Source: a virus
DNA: 26,801 nt
IMG/VR virus record: IMGVR_UViG_3300042515_002139
Span: 1 to 26,801 of that record
Reading direction: 5' to 3' (one strand)
Shown here: positions 1 to 6,897 of the stretch, one piece after another
Layout: each line of letters begins with the position of its first letter
How positions within the stretch are numbered: the first letter of the stretch is position 1
The notes under the pieces: model-generated
Told to the model about the DNA's origin: nothing
The model's input: the letters and a program-made list of their open reading frames with translations, nothing else
Database searches by the model: none
Made by a program: the position numbers and the translations under genes

Positions 1-30
1 GGTCTTTTTGCCGCACCTTAGCGAAACCCC

Positions 31-90
31 CTAGGAAGGACCCACCAACATGGGGGGGATGCCCTTCGTCATTGCCTGCCGTTTTGTCAT
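31..90 (-). CDS. possible 19-codon ORF, perhaps frameshifted at a C7 run
   Basis: This short ORF starts with an ATG that overlaps the stop of the upstream gene in an ATGA junction, the usual coupling here. It reads MTKRQAMTKGIPPMLVGPS and stops at a TAG. It crosses a run of seven C on the coding strand (plus 53-59). With one extra C the frame would stay open to the window edge. It could therefore be the start of a longer gene broken by a homopolymer indel, or chance. No function is recognised. Confidence 0.25.
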   Translation of the reverse strand: MTKRQAMTKGIPPMLVGPS

Positions 91-1352
91 GTCGTTACGT
101 CCCTTTTAACGATTGCAATTCCTGGCTCTGTCTTTTCAATCGATCCGCTAACCAAACGGAAATCATACGGATGCGGCCCGAACTCAGTCGCATCGACAAG
201 CAAAGCGAATGCCGTGTCTGTGGTGGTTAGCGCTACCGACAACTGCGTCGAAGAATCGACCGTTGCCGCCTTGGTCAGTAGTATCGCATTTGTGACCCTG
301 TGTCGGATCGTAAACGTCGCTGTGTAGCCCGTATAGTCAGTCGTCACAACCCGCGTTATCTTTGTTGCTCCGCTGTAGCTATCGCCTCTTGTTATGCTGA
401 TTTGATTGACCGGCGTTTGCTGTTGGTTTGCCGTTTGGCTTGTGATTAAATCGGTCTTAGCTTTGACCGCAAGTAGCGTTGTTTGCGATGCGTCTCCGCC
501 CCCACCGCCTGCCGGTGCTTGGCTCAACGACGTCGCCTTCCATCGCCAAACACCCGTTACCAATTCGAGCATCTGGCTGAATGCGTACATTATCAGCCCC
601 ATCGTGCCAGTCGCGGCAGAATAGGCACTCGACGCAGCGGACCAGATTCCCGCCGCTATATCCGCGATCGCATGGACATGGCTTGTCGGGTCGATCAACA
701 CTGTATCGCCCGCAACAGGTGCCGTCACCAAAGCCTCTTCGAGCGTGATTGTCAGCGTTCCGTCGCCGTTATTTACGGTCGTTAGAATCGGGCTATTCTG
801 TTCCGCCGAGGTGCCCGTGCTCATCCACAGGACCGAATGCTCTAGCGCTCCTGTCGGGTAGTCTGCTCCGCTGATTTTGAAAACGGTCGTCGTTGGCGTC
901 GGGCTAGATAGGATCGTGCCTTCGATTACGTTGTTCGACTTTCGCAAAATGTCCATCAATTTTCCAAACGTGCCCGCGGTCGTGTGGCCGCTGTAGGCTT
1001 CGTCCCAAACGGCATCGGCAATTGCCGCCGGTGTGACGTTGCCATTCGTCACAATCGCATCGAATTGATTAGCCGCCAAAACCTCATAGCGAAAGATCGT
1101 CATCGCGTAAGTCGCTTTATTCATGCTGATCGACAATCGGCCTAACGTGTCGGTGTTGCCGGTTGTCAACGCAACAAGATAAGTTCCGTTGTGGCTATGT
1201 GTTGCCGTTGCTGGCGATGCCAATGCCGCTGTCGTTCCGTTCTTGGTGATGTTGAAATCTGCCGCACTGGCTCCGGTATACGGATCGCCGTTTGCGTCAA
1301 GCACTGGCCCAGCTTCGACTGTAGCGGCTGTCGATTGTTTTAGAAATTGCAT
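87..1352 (-). CDS. putative tail/baseplate-associated protein with BppU-like C-terminus
   Basis: This 421-aa protein looks like a tail-associated virion protein. The N-terminal ~75 residues form a Ser/Thr/Ala-rich beta-type domain with an ITKNGT segment followed by HNGTYLVALT and TDTLGRL. An AVWDE segment near residue 115, seen in many phage tail proteins, is followed by GTFGKLMDIL. A glycine run (GGGGGD) near residue 285 separates the C-terminal ~100 residues. These begin ITRGDSY and resemble the N-terminal fold of baseplate upper proteins (BppU-like). The start ATG overlaps the stop of the LamG gene by one base (TGATG). The family assignment rests on pattern memory, and the exact virion role is unknown. 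Confidence 0.6.
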   Translation of the reverse strand: MQFLKQSTAATVEAGPVLDANGDPYTGASAADFNITKNGTTAALASPATATHSHNGTYLVALTTGNTDTLGRLSISMNKATYAMTIFRYEVLAANQFDAIVTNGNVTPAAIADAVWDEAYSGHTTAGTFGKLMDILRKSNNVIEGTILSSPTPTTTVFKISGADYPTGALEHSVLWMSTGTSAEQNSPILTTVNNGDGTLTITLEEALVTAPVAGDTVLIDPTSHVHAIADIAAGIWSAASSAYSAATGTMGLIMYAFSQMLELVTGVWRWKATSLSQAPAGGGGGDASQTTLLAVKAKTDLITSQTANQQQTPVNQISITRGDSYSGATKITRVVTTDYTGYTATFTIRHRVTNAILLTKAATVDSSTQLSVALTTTDTAFALLVDATEFGPHPYDFRLVSGSIEKTEPGIAIVKRDVTT

Positions 1353-2086
1353 CAGACTTGCCCCGTCAAAAGTAGTCGCCGCCGAAGTCCCGTTGCCACC
1401 GAATACGCTCTACGTCTTCGCCGTGGTGTCAACATTCCGCCGCGGCCAATTTGGTAGAGTTGAGCTGCTTCATTTGGAGGTATTGGTCTATTCCAAACGA
1501 CTGCTTCCGAAAACAATCCCTTGCCCCATACGGTCGGCGCCCACGGTCTTCTTGCAATTTGAAAAGCTTCTGTACTTGCTGTTGCCGCTGATGGAATTGC
1601 ACTTGGATAACTCATTGACCGCTGAATGCCATTGATAAACAGTTGCAATCTTTCAGCGTTTGTCGTTCCGTTCGTGTTGTAAGAAATCAAAAAATGTTGC
1701 CAAGTGTTATTCGTTGTAAAGTTAAATTGCCCATACCCTGAATTGATATTCACATAAACAATACTTGGGTAAATCTCAAAGCCGAATCCATTTCCACCAG
1801 TCCTATCAGTTGCGAAAAAAAAATCAGCAGCCGATTTTTTGATCCATATCGAAATGCTTGTCGATGTTGCCGCCGGCCTGAACCATCCTGTTAAAACGTA
1901 GTCATTTACGCCATCAAAGTCTAAAGCGTATCGACCATCGTCGACTACCCAATCAGTAGCCGCGTCCATATCAGTCAGCGTGCCGTGATTACCGCGTCCG
2001 CTGCGATCAAGCAAGCGATAACCGCTAGGGCCTGCTGTAGCGGACCAAAAGCCGACAACGCCATTCCAGAGGTTTGAGCTTCTCAT
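1352..2086 (-). CDS. LamG/concanavalin A-like lectin-fold protein
   Basis: This 244-aa protein is a LamG-like jelly-roll protein, probably displayed on the tail and binding carbohydrate. Visible LamG features are a DRSGRGNHGTL segment near residue 30, a YALDFDGVNDYV core near residue 55, an ISIWIKK strand, and a WQHFLISYN..LQLFINGIQ block. Near the C-terminus, an AVVWNRPIPPNEAAQLYQ segment is typical of the last strand and helix. The tail is very basic (TPRRRRRAY), a feature I associate with planctomycete and planctomycete-phage LamG proteins. It overlaps the preceding gene by 4 nt (ATGA). No signal peptide is seen. The fold is well supported; the ligand is unknown. Confidence 0.8.
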   Translation of the reverse strand: MRSSNLWNGVVGFWSATAGPSGYRLLDRSGRGNHGTLTDMDAATDWVVDDGRYALDFDGVNDYVLTGWFRPAATSTSISIWIKKSAADFFFATDRTGGNGFGFEIYPSIVYVNINSGYGQFNFTTNNTWQHFLISYNTNGTTNAERLQLFINGIQRSMSYPSAIPSAATASTEAFQIARRPWAPTVWGKGLFSEAVVWNRPIPPNEAAQLYQIGRGGMLTPRRRRRAYSVATGLRRRLLLTGQV

Positions 2087-2583
2087 TGGATTTGCGGGTA
2101 AACTCCTTGAAGTCGGAGTTCGTGGTTTCCTGCGGTGCTGTTCAAATTGACGCCGGTGTTGTGAACAATGAAAAGCACAACCTTCGACGGCAGAGCACCC
2201 ATAAAAGCGGATCGCAAACTAACTCCGGTAAACCAGTAAGTTCGATCGCTCGTGTTGTTGGTCGACATAATTGCAACAGGCTTGCAAATCGAGTTTTTTA
2301 TGTCGCTGCTGGTAATTGTCTCCGCTGAACTTGTTCCGTCGAAAACATCCGGCCAGCCGTTGGAATCCCACGCAACCGCCCACACTTCAATCTGTCGCGC
2401 CGCTGTCGGGCTTGTTCCGGTCGTAACCTTTCCGCTTAGGATGATATCTTCAAAACCGTTTGTCGTGTTGTCGATCACGTCAGACTCAAGCCCAGCAAGC
2501 AGGTTCGTGTCGCTCGCTAGGCTCGCAAGCGAAGCGGTGATAACTGTCGTCGCGCCGTACTTTTGTAAAACGTCTTTTGCCAT
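2083..2583 (-). CDS. conserved phage structural-type protein
   Basis: This 166-aa protein begins MAKDVLQKYG and has alternating hydrophobic and Ser/Thr-rich segments predicted to be beta strands. Examples are QIEVWAVAWDS near residue 80 and KVVLFIVHNTGVNLNS near residue 135. It sits between two putative tail-associated genes, overlapping the LamG gene by 4 nt and the upstream gene by one base. I recall similar short proteins beside tail fibre genes, but I cannot name a family. A minor tail or adaptor protein is an inference from context. Confidence 0.55.
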   Translation of the reverse strand: MAKDVLQKYGATTVITASLASLASDTNLLAGLESDVIDNTTNGFEDIILSGKVTTGTSPTAARQIEVWAVAWDSNGWPDVFDGTSSAETITSSDIKNSICKPVAIMSTNNTSDRTYWFTGVSLRSAFMGALPSKVVLFIVHNTGVNLNSTAGNHELRLQGVYPQIQ

Positions 2584-3047
2584 TATTTGTCACCCATCTG
2601 CTTTCGGGCGTTGATCACTAAGCCGATCCCGACTTCGGGAAGCCCGTTGTAGCTTGTCCAAGAAACTGTCGCGTTTCCGAGCGACATAAACGCGGCCGCT
2701 TGCGACTGCGTTACCATTCCAGCGGTGGTTAGTGCGTCAATCATTTGGCCTACGCTTTGACGGTCCAGGTCGACCGATTGCACCTTGCCAGCCGAGTCAT
2801 CGACCCAATCAACTATCGACAAACAAACGCCGCGAAGTGTGCCGAGCGTCGATTCGGTGTTCGCTGCAATTCGAAGCTTTGCCCACAACCCTTGTTCAAT
2901 TAACCACTCTTTCAAATCTCGCGTACTTACCTGCTTTCGAATCGATACCGTTTTGGCGTTAATTGCTTGAGCGGCCTGGAGGTTAGTTAAATCGGAATAC
3001 TCCGGCTTAGACAGCTCCGCGATCAGTGCTATTAGGTCAGTGGTCAT
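2583..3047 (-). CDS. conserved phage protein of unknown function near the tail genes
   Basis: From the ATG at 3047 this is a 154-aa protein starting MTTDLIALIAELSKPEY. The segment LTNLQAAQAINAKTVSIRKQVSTRDLKEWLIEQGLWAKL is typical of a small conserved phage family in which helical residues precede a short beta/turn region. A TTG start at 3077 would add ten residues and leave only three bases after the previous stop. I prefer the ATG because the family normally begins just before the LIAEL helix. Neither start has a strong Shine-Dalgarno sequence. Function is unknown; position suggests virion assembly. Confidence 0.6.
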   Translation of the reverse strand: MTTDLIALIAELSKPEYSDLTNLQAAQAINAKTVSIRKQVSTRDLKEWLIEQGLWAKLRIAANTESTLGTLRGVCLSIVDWVDDSAGKVQSVDLDRQSVGQMIDALTTAGMVTQSQAAAFMSLGNATVSWTSYNGLPEVGIGLVINARKQMGDK

Positions 3048-3080
3048 GGTGGGCAAGATTTTAGGCGGGAGGGTCAATTC

Positions 3081-3257
3081 TTATTTTTGCGTTCGGTGCA
3101 AAGCTTCTTCAACGCATTTTGCAATTCTCAAATCATATTCGGCACGTGCCTTATCGATCTGTCGCTGCCGATACATCTGCCAAGCCAATGCCGCTGACTG
3201 AGTCGCCAAGCAACAAGACGCAACGGCAGCAACAAAAACAATTGTATAAATCGGCAT
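3081..3257 (-). CDS. small single-TM protein with cationic tail
   Basis: The 58-aa protein MPIYTIVFVAAVASCCL... has one N-terminal hydrophobic segment (residues 4-27), then a charged helix rich in Arg, Lys and Glu. The ATG at 3257 is chosen because a GAGGA Shine-Dalgarno sequence lies about eight bases upstream. An in-frame ATG further upstream lies inside the neighbouring gene. Short, membrane-anchored and charged, it fits a holin, spanin or membrane-accessory role in the surrounding cassette. No homology-based name is possible. Confidence 0.6.
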   Translation of the reverse strand: MPIYTIVFVAAVASCCLATQSAALAWQMYRQRQIDKARAEYDLRIAKCVEEALHRTQK

Positions 3258-3259
3258 GA

Positions 3260-3382
3260 TTAGGTCCTCGGTGGAGCGTCGAAAAGCCAACGCAAATAAT
3301 CATCCAAAGTTATCGCGATCTGCCAAGGGTCTGGCCCCGAGATCAGAGGCTGAAACACTAGGTCCGAAAACCATTCGTACAT
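3260..3382 (-). CDS. 40-aa small protein
   Basis: This ORF starts at an ATG preceded by GGAGG at eight-base spacing, one of the better ribosome-binding sites in the cassette. It encodes MYEWFSDLVFQPLISGPDP and then an acidic/aromatic C-terminus. It ends just before the start of the next small membrane protein. It overlaps the nested ORF at 3300-3470 in another frame for 83 nt, so one of the two may be spurious or both may be made. Function is unknown. Confidence 0.45.
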   Translation of the reverse strand: MYEWFSDLVFQPLISGPDPWQIAITLDDYLRWLFDAPPRT

Positions 3383-3470
3383 CGCAAACCCTCCGTGGTC
3401 GCGGTGCGTACAGGACAACACTAACGGCCGCCGTCGCACCACAGACAACAAACAAAAAAAGAATATCCAC
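3300..3470 (-). CDS. 56-aa GTG-start membrane-anchored ORF, nested with its neighbour
   Basis: The GTG at 3470 shares its first base with the TAG stop of the upstream gene. It follows a GAGG Shine-Dalgarno at seven bases. The product begins VDILFLFVVCGATAAVSVVL, a clear N-terminal hydrophobic segment with a cysteine at residue 10, then an Arg/Pro-rich hydrophilic tail. It runs through the start of the 40-aa gene in a different frame. Overlapping short membrane proteins in different frames recall Rz/Rz1 spanin pairs, but that is only an analogy. Confidence 0.4.
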   Translation of the reverse strand: MDILFLFVVCGATAAVSVVLYAPRPRRVCDVRMVFGPSVSASDLGARPLADRDNFG

Positions 3471-3772
3471 TATCGGACCTCGGAGGGTGAGGGTTTGGCG
3501 GGGAGCCTATCACGCATAAGCTCGATAAACAATTCGCGGTCTTTGTCGTGCGATTCAACCATTTTGGTAATCGCTTCATTCTGCCGAGTAACTAAGTCGC
3601 TAATTCGTTGTGCAATTTCTTCCGATCGTTTCTTATCGACCTCCGGGATCAGGACAACCATTGAGTAGGCCAAAAACCCAAGTATACAGAATAACAAAAT
3701 GGTCGGCACGCCCTGCTGTGCAATCCATGCAGCGACAAGTTTTTTAGTGTCGTTGTCGAGCGGCAGATTCAC
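3470..3772 (-). CDS. single-TM coiled-coil protein (holin- or spanin-like)
   Basis: With the start at the GTG at 3772 the protein has 100 residues, beginning MNLPLDNDTKKLVAAW. It has one strong TM helix (PTILLFCILGFLAYSMVVLI, about residues 22-41). A long charged, coiled-coil-like region follows (KKRSEEIAQRISDLVTRQNE). The GTG overlaps the TGA stop of the preceding gene as GTGA and follows GGAGG by eight bases. A longer ORF from an ATG at 3895 would overlap the previous gene by 127 nt and is less likely. Topology fits a membrane protein of the lysis cassette. Confidence 0.65.
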   Translation of the reverse strand: MNLPLDNDTKKLVAAWIAQQGVPTILLFCILGFLAYSMVVLIPEVDKKRSEEIAQRISDLVTRQNEAITKMVESHDKDRELFIELMRDRLPAKPSPSEVR

Positions 3773-4236
3773 GGCCCCGCCCTCCGCGGTGCCACGGACG
3801 GAAGCGGCCCTGTCGGCTGCGATTGTGTGGCCGTCGTCCGTGACACCAAGGCGGAAAGGCTCGATAGACTGAGATGCCCGTTGTGCGTCATCCATGCACC
3901 ACCCGAATAGATGAAAAACTTTGGGTCTGCCATGCCGCTAAGGTCAACCGTTTTGATCTGCCATCCTTTCGATTCGCACTGTGCCGCTTCGTTGGCAAGC
4001 CATCGCCGACCGTATTCGCTTTGAGCATCGCCGACGAAAACGATCGTTGAGGTCGATCGGCTAACGGTTAGCGTGTTCGATTCGCGTTGCTGTTGTTCCT
4101 CAACGGCTTGCTGTACTTGTTGGTCGGCAATTTGGACCGCTTCGTCTTGATCGCGTTTTGATAAAAACGCCAAAACCAAAACGATAAGCACTAAAAACGT
4201 AGAAGCTCGAACGTATAGCTTCGAATCGCCGCTCAT
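3769..4236 (-). CDS. membrane-anchored protein with degenerate thioredoxin-like domain
   Basis: This 155-aa protein has a signal-anchor at residues 11-25 (ASTFLVLIVLVLAFL), a glutamine-rich coiled-coil linker (DQQVQQAVEEQQQRE), then a compact domain. The domain runs from TIVFVGDAQSEYGRRWLANEA to DPKFFIYSGGAWMTHNGHL. Its order of strands and helices resembles the two exported thioredoxin-like proteins upstream, but there is no CxxC. If the fold is right it is redox-inactive. It overlaps the Tad1-like gene by 4 nt and the next gene by 4 nt (GTGA). Periplasmic exposure is inferred from the anchor. Confidence 0.5.
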   Translation of the reverse strand: MSGDSKLYVRASTFLVLIVLVLAFLSKRDQDEAVQIADQQVQQAVEEQQQRESNTLTVSRSTSTIVFVGDAQSEYGRRWLANEAAQCESKGWQIKTVDLSGMADPKFFIYSGGAWMTHNGHLSLSSLSALVSRTTATQSQPTGPLPSVAPRRAGP

Positions 4237-4520
4237 TCCGTCGCCCCAAGTATCGGCACGCCGTCGGGCATTTTGCTGTTGGTTAACACCGCTTCGGCTT
4301 GCAAAAGGTAGCCAATTGCCATTGCGTTCTGTTGGTCCGCAAATGGCCCGCAGCGTTGCTCTGACTCCATTCTGCGACGGGTAACCGCGATCACGTCAAG
4401 CGGTGTAACGCCGTTTTCGCCTCGCCAATGAATAGACAAAACCTGTTCGCCCATGTTTACTGCCGTTGTTTTTCCGCTGCCGTCTTCGCGGTTAGTGCCC
4501 TGAAAGGTTATTCCGGTCAT
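4233..4520 (-). CDS. divergent Tad1/Acb2-like protein (candidate anti-CBASS/anti-Thoeris sponge)
   Basis: This 95-aa protein resembles the Acb2/Tad1 hairpin-domain proteins that phages use to sequester cyclic nucleotide or gcADPR-type immune signals. The recognisable order is ITFQ at residues 4-7, NGVTPLDVIAV at 36-46, GPFADQQNAMAI at 58-69, a helix with QAEAVL at 74-79, then GVPILG near the end. Members typically read NGVT...GPFACRENA...L.EA....RGVEG. Here Cys-Arg is replaced by Asp-Gln and the Trp/Arg-rich end of the second helix is missing. Ligand binding is therefore uncertain. It is coupled by ATGA overlaps on both sides, downstream of the papain-like protease gene. Confidence 0.5.
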   Translation of the reverse strand: MTGITFQGTNREDGSGKTTAVNMGEQVLSIHWRGENGVTPLDVIAVTRRRMESEQRCGPFADQQNAMAIGYLLQAEAVLTNSKMPDGVPILGATE

Positions 4521-5344
4521 GCTGCTATCGCTTTTGGTTTGACTCTTTGAATTGCAATTTGTTCGGCGGCTTTGGCCTTAGATTCGCGAAGCCACCCGCA
4601 ACCGTTCTGGCCCCAAGTAAGCTTCCAACTGTTGGCAAACTTTATCAAAAACTCATTGCCCTCAATCCCTGCACGAATGGCGTAAATCAAATGGCCCCAC
4701 CAATCTAGGCCGATCGTTACCGGTCGAGGCCATCGCGGATCAGTAAGAACCGACACAAGGGCCAATATATCCTTTTGCGGTAGTTCAAGCGATTGCGTGA
4801 TCTTATGGGCGATCGCGTTAACCTTAACCTCTTCGCGTTGCCAATTGCTCATCTGTGCTTGGTGTCCTGGCCACAAGCTTTCTTCTGGCATTCCAAACTC
4901 GTTTATACCCTTAATCGCCTCTTCGCCCCATCCTCCTTCGTTGCGGCCGTTCTTAATGCGGTACGCGGTCGCAAACGGGTTTAGATGCGGCACCGGTGCC
5001 CCGCTCATCGCGTAGGCGGTCATCATCGCACCGCCGACGCCGTAGCACCAACAATAGCCGTAGCCGTTTTGATCCAGGATCGGCACATCGGCAGAGATCC
5101 GCCAATCGTCTGGCGTTGTCTTTTCTTCGTCGGCTCGCTTGATGCGGTCGCGTAGCTTGTTGCGATCGCTTTCGAATTGGTATTGATAGAGCGGTCGCGA
5201 TGCTGACCCGAACGGCGATGCCGAGTAGTCGCGGGCCATGCCGCCGAACGTGTAGCCCTCCTGCCTCCATTGATCGACAAGCTTAGCCGCGTTGCCATCG
5301 TCGATGATGAGCGGGTTCGCCCCGAGGTCAGACTGGTAGCTCAT
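4517..5344 (-). CDS. papain-like (C1-type) cysteine protease
   Basis: This 275-aa protein carries a papain-family catalytic domain. The QNGYGYCW block supplies the oxyanion Gln (Q92) and nucleophile Cys (C98, followed by Trp as in papain). The EGGWGEEAIKGINEFGMPEES region near 136-156 matches the GG-helix and turn of C1 proteases. WWGHLIYAI supplies His218, and KFANSW supplies Asn238, followed by TWGQNGCGWL. There is no obvious signal peptide or long propeptide, though ~85 N-terminal residues precede the domain. It lies among small membrane proteins and exported thioredoxin-like proteins. Cleavage of a proteinaceous cell wall at lysis is a plausible role; virion protein processing is the main alternative. 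Confidence 0.8.
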   Translation of the reverse strand: MSYQSDLGANPLIIDDGNAAKLVDQWRQEGYTFGGMARDYSASPFGSASRPLYQYQFESDRNKLRDRIKRADEEKTTPDDWRISADVPILDQNGYGYCWCYGVGGAMMTAYAMSGAPVPHLNPFATAYRIKNGRNEGGWGEEAIKGINEFGMPEESLWPGHQAQMSNWQREEVKVNAIAHKITQSLELPQKDILALVSVLTDPRWPRPVTIGLDWWGHLIYAIRAGIEGNEFLIKFANSWKLTWGQNGCGWLRESKAKAAEQIAIQRVKPKAIAA

Positions 5345-5664
5345 CGATCACCCCACCGAAAAAAGCCCGACCTTTGACGCCATTCTCGGCCGTTCCAAAT
5401 GCGGGTGGTTGGGTAGCGTTCGGCTTTGCGTTCAATCACGAACACCTCATAACCATCGGCCCTGGCATCGACTAGCGTTTCGCGTTTCATCAACTCGCAC
5501 GGCGGACAACCATCCTTGCTGATCATGATCACCGAAGCCGAACTAACCTCGATGCCCGTGACCGGATCGCGAACGGCATCGACGCGAGATGCGTCGCCGC
5601 CAAACAAAAAAGCCGCTGTCACAATTGCCACTCCGAGCATCGCTAGCACTCCATCGCGTTCCAT
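5341..5664 (-). CDS. exported thioredoxin-like protein with CPPC motif
   Basis: This 107-aa protein has an N-terminal signal or anchor segment (residues 6-22) and a short thioredoxin-like domain. Its active-site motif GCPPC sits at residues 52-56 after strand SVIMIS. The helix CELMKRETLVD follows, then strand EVFVIE, and a probable cis-proline in RYPTTRIW (residues 83-89). A CxxC and cis-Pro in that order support a redox-active thioredoxin or glutaredoxin-type fold. Overlap with the protease gene (ATGA) suggests co-production. It may keep the protease cysteine reduced or act on envelope disulfides; both are inferences. Confidence 0.65.
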   Translation of the reverse strand: MERDGVLAMLGVAIVTAAFLFGGDASRVDAVRDPVTGIEVSSASVIMISKDGCPPCELMKRETLVDARADGYEVFVIERKAERYPTTRIWNGREWRQRSGFFRWGDR

Positions 5665-5667
5665 TGC

Positions 5668-6042
5668 TTATTTAACCAACCCCACCGCCGCATCCACCGA
5701 TTCCGGAACCCGATTAACGGTGATCCGCCCACTGCTGCTGACCACAATCGCCGGCGGCTTTTCGACCGCCTTTTTCATTTCGCCCCAGTAGCCCAACTGC
5801 GAAAAATCGTCCCGCCAATCTTGCGAAAGATACTTGCCGCCCGCTTTGTCGACCGCTTCCTTCAACCGCAACGAATTAGCCACGATGCCCTGGCTCTCGG
5901 TTACCTCTTGCGGCCGCGATCCGTCTTTTACGATCAACACCCACAGCCCGCCTTCGCCGCCTGCACCGCCAGCGGACCCACGAAACCAAACGGCCGCGGC
6001 CAAGAGCAACAGAGCGAAGCCGATTCGCGTTGTCTGATTCAC
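5668..6042 (-). CDS. exported small protein, possible thioredoxin-fold relative
   Basis: This 124-aa protein starts MNQTTRIGFALLLLAAAVWF, a good signal peptide or anchor, followed by a glycine-rich linker. The domain reads LWVLIVKDGSRPQEVTESQGIV, then a helix, SQDWRDDFSQLGYW, and PPAIVVSSSGRITVNRVPES. The strand-helix order and the PPAIVV segment in the cis-proline position resemble the neighbouring thioredoxin-like proteins. The active-site position has Ser-Arg-Pro instead of CxxC. It starts at an ATG overlapping the stop of the upstream gene and ends three bases before the CPPC gene. Function is unknown. Confidence 0.55.
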   Translation of the reverse strand: MNQTTRIGFALLLLAAAVWFRGSAGGAGGEGGLWVLIVKDGSRPQEVTESQGIVANSLRLKEAVDKAGGKYLSQDWRDDFSQLGYWGEMKKAVEKPPAIVVSSSGRITVNRVPESVDAAVGLVK

Positions 6043-6305
6043 GCTTTCGGCTCCGGCTTGCTGTCGTCAACAAACAAACGGGCGGCGGCCGTCCGTGCCG
6101 CCTTCGCGCCTTCCTCGTCGCCCGATGCTTCAAAGTGTTCGATCAACTGGCGAGACGCCACAACGAGCGAAATGAATTTCTTCTCTCCGCTCGCTGTAGC
6201 GTCTTTCCCCCAGATGCCCCCAACAAGGGAACGCAATTTGTCACCAAACAACACAACCGCCGCTCCCGCGGCTAATGCTGCCGGAATGTACTTTTCCCAG
6301 CTCAT
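6039..6305 (-). CDS. small single-TM protein
   Basis: The 88-aa protein starts MSWEKYIPAALAAGAAVVLFG, with one hydrophobic segment at about residues 7-20. A basic stretch and an amphipathic helical C-terminus follow, rich in Glu, Ala and Arg. It is coupled by ATGA overlaps to the two-TM protein upstream and the exported protein downstream. It may be a holin partner or antiholin. No family is recognised. Confidence 0.6.
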   Translation of the reverse strand: MSWEKYIPAALAAGAAVVLFGDKLRSLVGGIWGKDATASGEKKFISLVVASRQLIEHFEASGDEEGAKAARTAAARLFVDDSKPEPKA

Positions 6306-6493
6306 GCCGATGGCTCTTTGGTCTCAAGTGCCTTTCGCGCGATGTTGATCGCGACACTCGCAAACGCCGCGATCATAAGCAGCGTCGCGTTTCCGCTTTG
6401 CTGCATCGCCGGAACCAAAACCGTCGACGCATATGTCAATGCCGCCCCGCCGATCGCTATTGCCGCACCGCGGCCGATTGATGCCCAATCCAT
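6302..6493 (-). CDS. two-TM holin-like protein
   Basis: This 63-aa protein has two hydrophobic segments (about residues 9-28 and 38-52) separated by a short polar turn (AMQQSGNA), with a charged C-terminal tail (RKALETKEPSA). Length and topology are those of small class II-type holins. Context agrees: it lies in a run of membrane genes that also encodes a cysteine protease. No sequence family is recognised, so the holin call is topological. The start ATG overlaps the upstream stop by one base (TAATG). Confidence 0.5.
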   Translation of the reverse strand: MDWASIGRGAAIAIGGAALTYASTVLVPAMQQSGNATLLMIAAFASVAINIARKALETKEPSA

Positions 6494-6897
6494 TACTTTC
6501 CCTCAATGAGTTCGCGGATGTCTGCTGAATTGCCGAACGGGTTGCCGTCGCTCAACAGCCCGTTTTCTTTAGCCCACTGGTAAGCTTTCCAAATCAAAAT
6601 CACCAACTGCACCAAAAGATAGATGGTCGCCGGGTCCAGGTTGAACTTTCCAAACTTTTCGGAAAGTTGGCTTTGGAGTTCGTCGTCACCAAAAAAAGAC
6701 GCAACGCCGATCGACTCAAAAGCGACTTGGTAAGCCGCGTCGATATGCTCCTGGGTCAGCCCTTGCCGAACACACTCGGCTCGCTTGCGACGCACCTTAG
6801 CAAGCTCAATAGATTTTCGTAGGCGTTCAAGCACTTCGGCGACTCCAGGTAGAAAAGAGAGTACGCCGGATTCTAGCAGGCCAATGCGGTTTGTCAA
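6493..6897 (-). CDS. hypothetical protein with C-terminal hydrophobic segment
   Basis: This 134-aa protein is helical. A charged N-terminal half (EVLERLRKSIELAKVRRKRAE) is followed by a polar middle with FGDDELQSQLSEKFGKF. A hydrophobic helix (TIYLLVQLVILIWKAYQWA, about residues 94-112) and a short polar tail complete it. It could be membrane-attached, matching its neighbours in the cassette. It overlaps the end of the C5 methyltransferase gene by 4 nt. Function is unknown. Confidence 0.6.
   Translation of the reverse strand: MTNRIGLLESGVLSFLPGVAEVLERLRKSIELAKVRRKRAECVRQGLTQEHIDAAYQVAFESIGVASFFGDDELQSQLSEKFGKFNLDPATIYLLVQLVILIWKAYQWAKENGLLSDGNPFGNSADIRELIEGK

Noticed and set aside
406-785. 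Plus-strand ORFs antisense to the tail-associated gene
   Set aside because: They lie wholly inside a well-supported minus-strand gene, lack good ribosome-binding sites and have shadow-like composition. The same applies to all other plus-strand ORFs in the window.
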